From Kofleriaceae bacterium (GTDB lineage Bacteria; Myxococcota_A; Polyangia; Haliangiales; Haliangiaceae): a stretch of 43,487 nt of DNA. Position 1 is the stretch's first letter; every line of letters starts with the position of its first letter. This document shows positions 17,584 to 24,709 of the stretch, piece after piece. Both the position numbers and the translations under genes were made by a program. The stretch covers positions 1 through 43,487 of the forward strand of contig JABFXX010000061.1 of assembly GCA_013368795.1 (NCBI GenBank). Reading direction: 5' to 3'. The notes beneath the pieces are model-generated. The model saw only the letters and a list, made by a program, of their open reading frames with translations, made no database searches and was not told the DNA's origin.

Positions 17584-18189
17584 ATGAACAAGATCACCCG
17601 CGCGCTCGTCTTCGCATTGCTCGTAGCTCCCGTCGCCGCGTCTGCCGAACAGCCGAAGGCCCCGGCGGCGGACACGACGCAGAAGGACACGACGCAGAAG
17701 GAGAAGCCGGCCAAGCTCACCGACACCGAGCTCCAGGTCATGGCGCACTACCACGGGGTCAATCAGATGGAGATCGACCTCGGCAAGGCAGCCTCGAAGA
17801 AGGCCGCGAACAAGGACGTGAAGGCGTACGGCGACATGCTCGTCAAGGAGCATGGCGAAGCCGACAAGAAGCTGATGGCGCTCGCGAAGCAGACCCACCA
17901 GACGGTCCCCGCGGAGAAGCCGGCGAGCGACGTCGAGAAGCAGGCGAAGGCCGAGCAGAAGGCGATGGCGACGAAGCTCAAGACGATGAAGGGCGCGGAC
18001 TTCGACCGCGAGTACCTGCGCATGATGGTGCAGGGGCACGAGAAGGAGCTCGCGCAGATCGACACCAAGAAGTCCGAGGTCACCAACGCCGAGCTGTCGG
18101 CCATGCTCGACGAGCTGAAGCCGATGCTGCAGCACCACGAAGATGCGGCCAAAGAGCTGCAGAAGAACGAGCCGACCGCGACGCGCTAA
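17584..18189 (+). CDS. DUF4142 family periplasmic protein (ferritin-like)
   Basis: The 201-residue protein has a Sec signal peptide (cleavage near AASAEQ), a Lys/Thr/Pro linker containing a 15-bp tandem repeat, and a DUF4142 four-helix body: LTDTELQVMAHYHGVNQMEI, ANKDVKAYGDMLVKEHGEAD and GADFDREYLRMMVQGHEKEL are its expected conserved blocks, with His in each. DUF4142 proteins are secreted and stress-associated; no reaction is established. I chose the ATG at 17584 because the signal peptide starts there; the longer frame to 17551 adds nothing. It converges with the next gene and overlaps its stop by four bases. Confidence 0.9.
   Translation: MNKITRALVFALLVAPVAASAEQPKAPAADTTQKDTTQKEKPAKLTDTELQVMAHYHGVNQMEIDLGKAASKKAANKDVKAYGDMLVKEHGEADKKLMALAKQTHQTVPAEKPASDVEKQAKAEQKAMATKLKTMKGADFDREYLRMMVQGHEKELAQIDTKKSEVTNAELSAMLDELKPMLQHHEDAAKELQKNEPTATR
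17671..17700 (+). repeat. Perfect 15-bp tandem duplication in linker codons
   Basis: GACACGACGCAGAAG occurs twice in a row and encodes DTTQK twice in the linker after the signal peptide of the DUF4142 protein. It is an in-frame length polymorphism candidate. Confidence 0.8.
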
Positions 18190-18662
18190 CGTTTGATCGA
18201 CCTGCAGAGCGCGAGTGCCTGCTCGCGCGTGGCGTCGTCGGTACCGCTCGACGCGCAGAGGAACCACTCGCTACCGAGCTCCTTGACGACGTAGCCCTCG
18301 GTCGACGTGGGCGACTCGATGATCGTCGCGTAGCCGTCGGAGAGTGCCTCGCGCTTCAAGATCCGACCGGTCGCGCCTTCGCTCCAGCGCTTCGTGCGCA
18401 AGAAGTAGAACAGCGCGTCGGGGCTCGCGACGGTCTGCGGTGGCGCGCGGTCAAACGTGACCGTGGCGGTGCCGTTCGTGAATCGCCAGCCGTCGATCAG
18501 CGCGTCGTACTGCGAGGTCCAGCCCTCGGGGACCTTCATGCGCGCCGCATCGACCCGATGCTTCACGTACGACTTTGCCGGGGCCTGCTGCTTCTTCGGC
18601 TCGTCCTTCTTGCCGCCACACGCGGCAACGGCGATGCAGAGGAGCGCGCTACTCGCTCGCAC
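18186..18662 (-). CDS. Small lipoprotein of unknown function
   Basis: The 158-residue protein has lipobox AVAAC (Cys15) and a Lys-rich spacer (GGKKDEPKKQQ). The body looks like a compact alpha/beta domain of the kind that captures lipid or forms stress-sensor lipoproteins (RMKVPEGWTSQYDALIDGWR, TVTFDRAPPQ, GYVVKELGSEWFLCAS). It ends with two further Cys that may pair (FLCAS, LALCRS). Its start lies inside the last 14 bases of the acyl-CoA dehydrogenase gene, so the two are almost certainly cotranscribed and coupled. No enzyme motif is visible. Confidence 0.82.
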   Translation of the reverse strand: MRASSALLCIAVAACGGKKDEPKKQQAPAKSYVKHRVDAARMKVPEGWTSQYDALIDGWRFTNGTATVTFDRAPPQTVASPDALFYFLRTKRWSEGATGRILKREALSDGYATIIESPTSTEGYVVKELGSEWFLCASSGTDDATREQALALCRSIKR

Positions 18663-19869
18663 GGGCCTCCACGCCGATCAGCTCGCGCGCCGCGGCGAGC
18701 AGGTTGATGTCGGTCGTGCCCGCGCCGAGCTCGAGCAGCTTCGCGTCGCGCGCGAGCTTCTCGAGGCCGAGCTCCTCCATGTAGCCGTACCCGCCGTGAA
18801 TCTGGACCGCGGTCAGCGCGGCATCGACCGCCAGCTGCGCGCACATCGCCTTGCTCGCGTTGACGAACGGCATGTCCTTGACGCCGTTCTGCTGCATCCA
18901 CGCGGTGCGGTAGACGACGTTCTCGACGGTGCGGAGCTTCAGGTAGAGGTCGGTGATCTTGAGCTGCACCGCCTGGAACGCGCCGATCGGCCGGCCGAAC
19001 TGCTCGCGCTCGCGCACGTACTGAAGGCTCGCGTCGTAGCAGCGCTCGATGATGCCCCACGCCATCGCGGGCACGCCCGAGCGCTCGCTGCCGAGGCTGT
19101 CCTTCGTGTCGCTGCGGCCCCCCTGCCCTTTCTCCTTGCCGCCGAGCAGGTGCTCGACGCCGAGGCGCACGTCGTCGAAGAAGACCTCGCTGGTCGGCGA
19201 GTCGCGCATGCCCATCTTCTTGAACGGCGGACCGACGGTGACGCCGGCCATGCCGCGTTCGACGATGAACGTCGCGACGCCGCCGTCCTCGGTCTTCGCG
19301 TAGACGAGGAACACGTCGGCGCCGGGGCCGTTCGTGATGAACGTCTTGCCGCCCTTCAAGAGGTAGTCGCTGCCGTCGCGCCGCGCGGTCGTTCGCATCG
19401 AGCCGAACGCATCGGAGCCGGCGCCCGGCTCGGTGAGGCACCACGACCCGATCTGCCGGAGCGTCGCGAGCGGCAGGCCCCACTTCTCGATCTGATCGGC
19501 GGTGCCCTTCGCGACGATCGCGCCACCGACGAGGCCCATCGAGACGCCGAAGCCCATGGCGAAGCCCGGCGACACGCGCGACAGCTCCTTGACGACGACG
19601 TGCATCATCATCGGGTTGCCGACGCCCGCGCCGAGCGTCTTCTCGACGCTTCCGCCCTCGGCCTCACCCGCGCGCAGCTTGGCGATCCGTTTCTGGACCG
19701 ACGCACCGAGCATGGCGTCGAACCCGAAGGCCTTCGCCATCTTCTTCATCAGATCGAACGGCTGCTCCTCGCCGTGCTCGAGCGCGGGGATCTTCGGAGC
19801 GAGCTGCGACTGGCACCACGAGCGCACCATCGTCGCCACCATCTGCGTTTGCTCGTCGAGACGGAACAT
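18649..19869 (-). CDS. Acyl-CoA dehydrogenase (catalytic Glu in IVD-type position)
   Basis: The 406-residue FAD flavoenzyme should introduce an alpha-beta double bond into acyl-CoA, passing electrons to ETF. Family marks: WCLTEPGAGSDAFGSMRTTA (FAD and substrate contact), KTFITNGPGADVFLVY, REREQFGRPIGAFQAVQ and QIHGGYGYMEELGLEKLARD. At the usual medium-chain catalytic position the sequence reads LGAGTTDI, with Ala383 instead of Glu. A Glu lies instead at 262 in GSERSG, the alternative base position used by isovaleryl-CoA and long-chain enzymes. Residues 60-90 contain an unusual charged insertion. The gene overlaps the lipoprotein downstream by 14 bases. Branched or long acyl substrates are my inference. 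Confidence 0.9.
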   Translation of the reverse strand: MFRLDEQTQMVATMVRSWCQSQLAPKIPALEHGEEQPFDLMKKMAKAFGFDAMLGASVQKRIAKLRAGEAEGGSVEKTLGAGVGNPMMMHVVVKELSRVSPGFAMGFGVSMGLVGGAIVAKGTADQIEKWGLPLATLRQIGSWCLTEPGAGSDAFGSMRTTARRDGSDYLLKGGKTFITNGPGADVFLVYAKTEDGGVATFIVERGMAGVTVGPPFKKMGMRDSPTSEVFFDDVRLGVEHLLGGKEKGQGGRSDTKDSLGSERSGVPAMAWGIIERCYDASLQYVREREQFGRPIGAFQAVQLKITDLYLKLRTVENVVYRTAWMQQNGVKDMPFVNASKAMCAQLAVDAALTAVQIHGGYGYMEELGLEKLARDAKLLELGAGTTDINLLAAARELIGVEARASE

Positions 19870-20199
19870 GAACGCATACTAGCTCGACGTTCGGGGCGTT
19901 CGGGAGACGTGCGTAGGCCTAGGCGTAGGCGTAGGCGTAGGCGAGCGCACGCATTGGCCGTACGCGTCAGGACCGGCACTCCTCGCACGGCCCTTCGTTC
20001 GCCGTCTCGGCATGCGCGCTTGGATTGCAGCCGAGAGCGCGGCCGGTGTTCGCCTCGCCTTGGGACACCGTACATCGGCACTTCTCGTCGGTTGGTCGCT
20101 GTCGAGCCGTCGCTCGCGCAGGAGCACGAAGACTCCGGGCCGACGGATTGCGAGCTCCCGTGCTCGCCTACGCCTACGCCTACGCCTACGCCGGGGAGC
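19870..20199. other. Gene-free stretch holding an inverted-repeat element
   Basis: This 330-base gap lies between two minus-strand genes. It contains hexamer arrays at both ends (listed as a repeat) and about 215 bases between them with no protein-like frame. I see no tRNA or known riboswitch form in it. Confidence 0.6.
19916..20192. repeat. 277-bp element bounded by a 31-bp inverted repeat of GCGTAG hexamers
   Basis: The left arm (19916-19946) and the reverse complement of the right arm (20162-20192) match at 30 of 31 positions, including the imperfect inner end GCGAGC. Each arm is built of four to five copies of GCGTAG (or GCCTAC on the other strand). The interior of 215 bases has no coding frame. 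No target-site duplication is visible. The layout fits a small non-autonomous (MITE-like) element or a long-range hairpin in RNA. It sits upstream of the acyl-CoA dehydrogenase start and downstream of the expansin-like gene's stop. Confidence 0.75.
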
Positions 20200-21051
20200 T
20201 CAGAGCGGATTCCAGGAGGAGCAGGTGCCGATCGGGCCTTCCTTCGTCGACGTGCTGACGGGAGTCACCCAGCCCTGACCGTTGCACTGGTACCACTTGC
20301 TGTCGCTCGCGGCCTGCACGCACGTGCGCGGCGGGACGTTCTCGCCGAGCGTCGCCGAGGCACAGAACCCGTACGCCGTCGGGCAACCCGACGACGACGA
20401 CTTCGCGGTCCACGTGCCGTTGGTGCACTGGTACCACGTCGCGTCGTTCGACGCCTGCACGAAAGTGCCGCTCGGGACGTCGCGATCGAGCGTTGCCGAC
20501 GAGCACGCCATCCCCGTGCTGCCGCCGCCACAGCCGCCTCCTCCTCCGCCCGGGGTGCACGGGCCGAGCGGAACCGACGTGTCGACCTCGGTCACGGTGA
20601 CGACGAGGTGATCGCTCCAGCCCGCACCCGACACGCCGAACAGCGCCTTCGACGCGAGCGGCGAGACATCGATGATCGGCATGCCGGCCGCGTTCTCGAC
20701 GCAGACGTCGGGACCGTAGTCGTCGGTCTGGAGCACGACGCACTTGCCGTTCGCCTCGACCTTGATGTGCGAACCGCAGCCGTAGCGCTGGCGCGACGCC
20801 GCGTACCACGTCGTGCCGCTGGCGTAACCGCCGCACGACATCTGCTGGTGATCGCCCGGTCCGCCGAATGTCGTGATCGTGTAGCGACCGTTCGCCGGGA
20901 TCGATGACGACGCCTGACCGTGACAACCCGACAGGCCTCGCGCGCTCGTCTCGATCGAGGTACCCGACGTCGCGTCGGTGTCTTCGCTGAGTATCTCGAC
21001 CTCCGCCGTACACGCGGTGGTCACCAGGAGAAGGATGGCTGGGTAACGCAC
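20200..21051 (-). CDS. Expansin/RlpA-like lipoprotein with two C-terminal Cys repeats
   Basis: From the GTG at 21051 the protein is 283 residues, with a short signal peptide ending in lipobox TTAC (Cys14). The first domain is a double-psi beta barrel like those of expansins and RlpA: CHGQASSSIPANGRYTITTF, GSHIKVEANGKCVVLQTDDY, then VCVENAAGMPIIDVSPLASK. The conserved Asp pair (TDDYGP) is present. After a Gly/Cys linker come two related modules of about 42 residues (CSSATLDRDVPSGTFVQASN... and CASATLGENVPPRTCVQAAS...), each ending WYQC plus a Trp, probably sugar-binding. The protein may loosen peptidoglycan or plant or fungal wall polymers. An upstream ATG at 21138 keeps the frame open but spoils the signal peptide. 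Confidence 0.78.
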   Translation of the reverse strand: MRYPAILLLVTTACTAEVEILSEDTDATSGTSIETSARGLSGCHGQASSSIPANGRYTITTFGGPGDHQQMSCGGYASGTTWYAASRQRYGCGSHIKVEANGKCVVLQTDDYGPDVCVENAAGMPIIDVSPLASKALFGVSGAGWSDHLVVTVTEVDTSVPLGPCTPGGGGGGCGGGSTGMACSSATLDRDVPSGTFVQASNDATWYQCTNGTWTAKSSSSGCPTAYGFCASATLGENVPPRTCVQAASDSKWYQCNGQGWVTPVSTSTKEGPIGTCSSWNPL

Positions 21052-21332
21052 GGCCGCCGCGTTCTGCAGCGGTCGTGCCCGCACGAGCAAATTCCCGGGC
21101 TTGATCGCGGCGTGCAGCGCGATGCGCGACGCGTGCACGACAGATGTGTTGTCGACGGCAATTTCGTGGACGAAAACTGCACACTCGAGTACGCGCTGAG
21201 GGAGACAGCCCCACGGCGCGTGGGAGCGCTTACGGCTTTGACGACATGGAGTCAGGGTAGGACCGTGAGGCGAGCAAAAGACCCTGGATCGACGTGCCTT
21301 CGCCGACGATTCTGGTCGTAGGGGGCAGCAGT

Positions 21333-21680
21333 ATGGATACCCGCTCGACGGTTCGTTATCCGATCGATCTCGCCGCGCAGCTGCGCATCGGCGAAACCGA
21401 GCTCTCCTGCCGAATCGCGAACCTCTCGCTCGGCGGCGTCTACATCATCGGCCCGAGCTTGCCGGTCGGCACGCGCTGCCGGCTGCGCTTCAAGGGCCCA
21501 CAACGCGAGACGTTCGACAGCGCATGCGTCACGCGGTGGACGACGATCGATGGCTGCGGCCTGCAGTTCGACTCGCTGCACGCGATGGGCACCTACCAGC
21601 TCGCGCGTCTCATTCGCCAGGCTTCGCGCGTGACGTTGCGGATGCCCGCGCTCGATCGCCTGCGACCGCCCGCGCGCTGA
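21333..21680 (+). CDS. PilZ domain protein (cyclic-di-GMP binding)
   Basis: The 115-residue protein is a stand-alone PilZ domain. Both ligand motifs are visible: RxxxR as R4-S-T-V-R8 and the NxSxxG motif as N30-L-S-L-G-G35 (RIANLSLGGVYI). The following strands (GTRCRLRFKGPQRETFDSAC, GCGLQFDSL) match the barrel. It probably couples cyclic-di-GMP to motility, adhesion or secretion. GGGGG lies about eight bases before the ATG at 21333. Upstream in-frame codons to 21294 are not preceded by any such signal. A GC-rich hairpin follows the gene. Confidence 0.9.
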   Translation: MDTRSTVRYPIDLAAQLRIGETELSCRIANLSLGGVYIIGPSLPVGTRCRLRFKGPQRETFDSACVTRWTTIDGCGLQFDSLHAMGTYQLARLIRQASRVTLRMPALDRLRPPAR

Positions 21681-21703
21681 TCGCGGCCATTGCGGGAGCG
21701 TCC

Positions 21704-21729
21704 GCGTGCGCGCGTCGCTCGGCGCACGC
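21704..21729 (+). terminator. GC-rich hairpin after the PilZ gene
   Basis: GCGTGCGC pairs with GCGCACGC over a ten-base loop, beginning 24 bases after the stop; an outer arm TGATCGC/GCGATCA (21678-21684 and 21731-21737) brackets it. No T-run follows, so this may be a Rho-assisted or non-terminating structure. Confidence 0.35.
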
Positions 21730-21823
21730 TGCGATCACGGTAGCGCGCGTCGCCTGCACGTCCGAGCTTCCCGCGACCTCGAGGCACGGCTGGTGCAGAC
21801 CTGCGAGCCAGACGGAGGTCTCC

Positions 21824-22453
21824 ATGACCACAGCTCGAATCCTGATCGCCGCGCTCGTTGCCTGCGTGGCTCCCGCCTGTAGCGACGACGACGACGAAGG
21901 CGTGATTGTCGTCGATCCCGTCCAGGACGCGACCGAAGACGGCTTCGCGCGCGGCACCGCGCTCGCGGACTCCGCGTTCGCCGAGATCTCCGGCAACGAC
22001 TACGCGACCATCATCGGCCAGACCGCGTCGATCATCGTCGCGATGAATGACGGCGTGATCGAACAGGCGGACTTCGCGCTACAGGTCGCGGTCAGCGTCG
22101 ACGTCGCCGCGTTCGCGAACGTCCTCGCGAGCGAGCATGAATTTCAGAACGCGAACGTCGATGCGATCATCGAGGTCTCCGGCGTTCCCTTCGTGCCGAG
22201 CCAGACGGTGGCCGACGTCGCGACCGACTACGCGCTCGGACTCGACGATCTGCACGCCTCGCCGTCGAGCGACTTCGACTTCGTGTACGTCGATCTCCAG
22301 GTCCGGAATCACGCCGCGAATCTGGTGCTGATCGATCAGCTGCTCGAGATGGTCAACGACGATGACGCCATGGGCCAGCTCCTCGAGGGCATGCGCGGCC
22401 TGGAGGACGAGCACCTCGCGCAGGCGCAGACCCTCCTGGCGTCGTTCTTCTAG
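21824..22453 (+). CDS. Ferritin-like/DUF4142-type lipoprotein
   Basis: The 209-residue protein has a lipoprotein signal (APAC, Cys19) followed by an acidic run SDDDDEG. The body is a helical bundle with DUF4142-like blocks: ASIIVAMNDGVIEQADFALQ, VAAFANVLASEHEFQNANVD, VYVDLQVRNHAANLVLIDQL and RGLEDEHLAQAQTLLASFF, each carrying Glu or His that could line a cavity or metal site. GGAGGT precedes the ATG at 21824 with good spacing. It is the second DUF4142-like gene in the window (the other is at 17584). Its stop overlaps that of the convergent ligase gene by four bases. Confidence 0.8.
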   Translation: MTTARILIAALVACVAPACSDDDDEGVIVVDPVQDATEDGFARGTALADSAFAEISGNDYATIIGQTASIIVAMNDGVIEQADFALQVAVSVDVAAFANVLASEHEFQNANVDAIIEVSGVPFVPSQTVADVATDYALGLDDLHASPSSDFDFVYVDLQVRNHAANLVLIDQLLEMVNDDDAMGQLLEGMRGLEDEHLAQAQTLLASFF

Positions 22454-23394
22454 CGATCGAGATGCGCCGCGCGCTCGCGGACGATGTCCTTCGCCGGCTT
22501 GTCCGCGCGCAGCCCCTGGAACACGGGATGGCGTAGCCGGCCGTCGTCGGTCCACTCGCCGAATGTCACCTCGGCGACGAGGCGCGGTGTCACCCAGTGG
22601 CGGCCCGCGCCGGTCCACGCGCGCTTCGGCTCGGGATCGAACGGGCTCTTCGCGATCTCGAGCGGCGCGAGCGCGCGGATCAGCTGGTCGAGCACCTTCA
22701 TCGAGAACCCGGTGCCGACCTTGCCCGCGTAGCGAAGCGCGTTGCCCTCGTAATAGCCGACGAGCAGCGCGCCGATCCCCGAGCGCGAGCCCTCGGGATC
22801 GGTGTAGCCGCCGATCACGAGCTCCTGGCGGAGCCAGCACTTCGTCTTGACCCACGACGAGCCGCGTCCTGGCGAGTACGGCCGGTCGCGCCGCTTGCTG
22901 ACGATGCCCTCGAGTCCCTTCTTGCACGCGAGCTCGAAGAACGCGGCGCCGTTGCCGATGACGTGGTCGGAATAGTGGATGACGCCCTTCTTCTTGCCGA
23001 CGAGCTTCGCGAGCTTCTGCTTGCGTTGCTCGAGCGGCAGCTTCATCAGGTCTTCGCCGTCGAGCGAGAGCAGATCGAACACGTAGTAGACGACGTTGCG
23101 GTCGCGCTTGCCGAACGCGTTCTGCAGCGCCTGAAAGCTCGTGCGGCCGTCGGGCATGACGACGCACACCTCGCCGTCGAGCATCGCGCTCTCGCACGGC
23201 AGCGCGCGCACCGCGTCGGCGACGGTCGGAAACTGCGGCGTCCAGTCGTTGAACCTGCGCGAGAGCAGACGCGCGTGATCGCCGTCCTTGCCGGCGACGA
23301 TGCGGTAGCCGTCGAACTTCTGCTCGTGCAGCCATTCGTCGCCGGTCGGCGGCTCGTCGACGAGCTGCGCGAGCTGGAGGCTCTTGACCTTCAT
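22450..23394 (-). CDS. ATP-dependent DNA ligase, LigD ligase-domain type
   Basis: The 314-residue protein contains only the adenylation and OB-fold modules. Motif I is EQKFDGYR with nucleophile Lys26, motif III YYVFDLLSLDG, motif IV EGIVSKR (162-168) and motif V WVKTKC (181-186). The OB fold carries the LigD hallmark HWVTPRLVAEVTFGEW and RHPVFQGLR. It seals nicks through an AMP-lysine intermediate and would act in non-homologous end joining or base-excision repair. No polymerase or phosphoesterase domain is fused and no Ku gene lies in the window. Start MKVKSLQ at 23394 lacks a strong Shine-Dalgarno. It diverges from the beta-helix gene. Confidence 0.93.
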   Translation of the reverse strand: MKVKSLQLAQLVDEPPTGDEWLHEQKFDGYRIVAGKDGDHARLLSRRFNDWTPQFPTVADAVRALPCESAMLDGEVCVVMPDGRTSFQALQNAFGKRDRNVVYYVFDLLSLDGEDLMKLPLEQRKQKLAKLVGKKKGVIHYSDHVIGNGAAFFELACKKGLEGIVSKRRDRPYSPGRGSSWVKTKCWLRQELVIGGYTDPEGSRSGIGALLVGYYEGNALRYAGKVGTGFSMKVLDQLIRALAPLEIAKSPFDPEPKRAWTGAGRHWVTPRLVAEVTFGEWTDDGRLRHPVFQGLRADKPAKDIVRERAAHLDR

Positions 23395-23430
23395 GATCTA
23401 TGTCACTGCAATGCTTGTTCTTCGCCTGGA

Positions 23431-23460
23431 CAGACCAATTATCTTGACGGTCTGACCAAT
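23431..23460. promoter_or_regulatory. Inverted and direct repeats in a divergent intergenic region
   Basis: CAGACC at 23431-23436 pairs with GGTCTG at 23449-23454 (12-base spacer), and GACCAAT occurs at 23433-23439 and again at 23454-23460, 21 bases apart or two helical turns. The region is notably AT-richer than its surroundings and lies between the ligase start and the beta-helix gene, where a shared operator or promoter would sit. Confidence 0.4.
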
Positions 23461-23479
23461 CTTGGGTTGGAGTCCGGGC

Positions 23480-24709
23480 ATGCGCCGACTCGCCCTTTTG
23501 CTCGTGCTCGCAACCGGCTGTAGTGACGATCCATGTGAAGGGGTGCAAGGCACCTGCATCGCGATCCAGGAGGGCGCGAGCGCCACGGAGGTCCAGGCCG
23601 CACTCATCGAAGTCCCGAGCGGCGGCACGGTCGCGTTCCCCGAGGGCACGTTCGCGCTGAAGGCCGACCTCTCGCTCGACGTCGACAACGTGACGATCAA
23701 GGGCGCGGGCATGGACGCCACGATCCTGTCGTTCAAGGGTCAGGAGAGCGGCGCGCAGGGTCTGCTCGTCACCGGCGACAACTTCCTCATCCACGACATC
23801 GCGATCGAGGACACGCGCGGCGACGCGCTCAAGGTCCTCGGCACGACCGGCGTCACGATCCGCAGGACGCGCGTCGAGTGGACCGCCGGCCCGAACGAGA
23901 CGAACGGCTCGTACGGGCTCTATCCGGTGCAGTGCAAGAACGTGCTGATCGAGGACAGCGTCGTGAAGGGCGCGAGCGACGCCGGCTTCTACGTCGGTCA
24001 GTCGGATCAGATCATCGTTCGCAACAACCGCGCCGAGCACAACGTCGCCGGCATCGAGATCGAGAACTCGACGAACGCCGACGTCCACGACAACACGGCG
24101 ACGCACAACACAGGCGGCATCCTCGTGTTCAACCTGCCCGGCCTCGAGGTCGAGAACGGCGCGATCACCCGCGTCTACAACAACCAGATCGTCGAGAACG
24201 ACGAGATCAACTTCGCGCCCGCCGGCAACATCGTCGGTCTCGTGCCGCAGGGCACCGGCATCGCGATCCTCGCGGCGCACCAGGTCGAGATCTTCGGCAA
24301 CACGCTGAAGGATCACCGGTCGATCAACCTCGGCATCATCAGCTACGTGCCGACGGGCATCGCAGTCACCGATCCGAACTACGACCAGTACCCGACCGCG
24401 CTCTACATCCACGACAACACGATGACCGGCACGAGCGATCGACCGACCGGCCAGCTCGGCGCGCTGCTCATCTCCGCGCTCGGCGAGATCCAGAGCGCGC
24501 CGCCGTACATCATCCCCGTCGTCGCGTGGGACGGCGTGCTCGATCCGAACCGCACGTACGGTCCGGAGGACAAGATCTGCATCAAGGGCAACGGCGACGC
24601 CGACTTCATCAATCTCGCGTGGCCGCTCGCCGAGGGCGACAAGCCGTCGCTCGACGCGGCGCCGCACGACTGCACGCTCGCGCCGCTCCCCGAGGTCGTC
24701 CTGCCGTGA
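23480..24709 (+). CDS. Parallel beta-helix lipoprotein (TIGR03805-like)
   Basis: The 409-residue protein has lipobox LATGC (Cys14) followed by Ser. The body is a right-handed parallel beta helix with short repeats of the form xxIxxNxxxxN (GVTIRRTRVEWT, NVLIEDSVVKGASDAGFYV, IIVRNNRAEHNVAGIEIENS, DVHDNTATHNTGGILVFN, VEIFGNTLKDHRSINLGII). It closely resembles TIGR03805 proteins, which occur as a two-gene pair with the diheme protein family that follows here. A Cys-rich tail (DKICIKGNG, HDCTLAP) closes the helix. The start at 23480 is chosen for its signal peptide. Its last four bases overlap the next start (GTGA), so translation is coupled. Function of the pair is unknown. Confidence 0.87.
   Translation: MRRLALLLVLATGCSDDPCEGVQGTCIAIQEGASATEVQAALIEVPSGGTVAFPEGTFALKADLSLDVDNVTIKGAGMDATILSFKGQESGAQGLLVTGDNFLIHDIAIEDTRGDALKVLGTTGVTIRRTRVEWTAGPNETNGSYGLYPVQCKNVLIEDSVVKGASDAGFYVGQSDQIIVRNNRAEHNVAGIEIENSTNADVHDNTATHNTGGILVFNLPGLEVENGAITRVYNNQIVENDEINFAPAGNIVGLVPQGTGIAILAAHQVEIFGNTLKDHRSINLGIISYVPTGIAVTDPNYDQYPTALYIHDNTMTGTSDRPTGQLGALLISALGEIQSAPPYIIPVVAWDGVLDPNRTYGPEDKICIKGNGDADFINLAWPLAEGDKPSLDAAPHDCTLAPLPEVVLP

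Noticed and set aside
19911-19946. Possible CRISPR-like array of short repeats
   Set aside because: Units are six bases with no spacers, and the second array is inverted; this is an inverted-repeat element, not a CRISPR.
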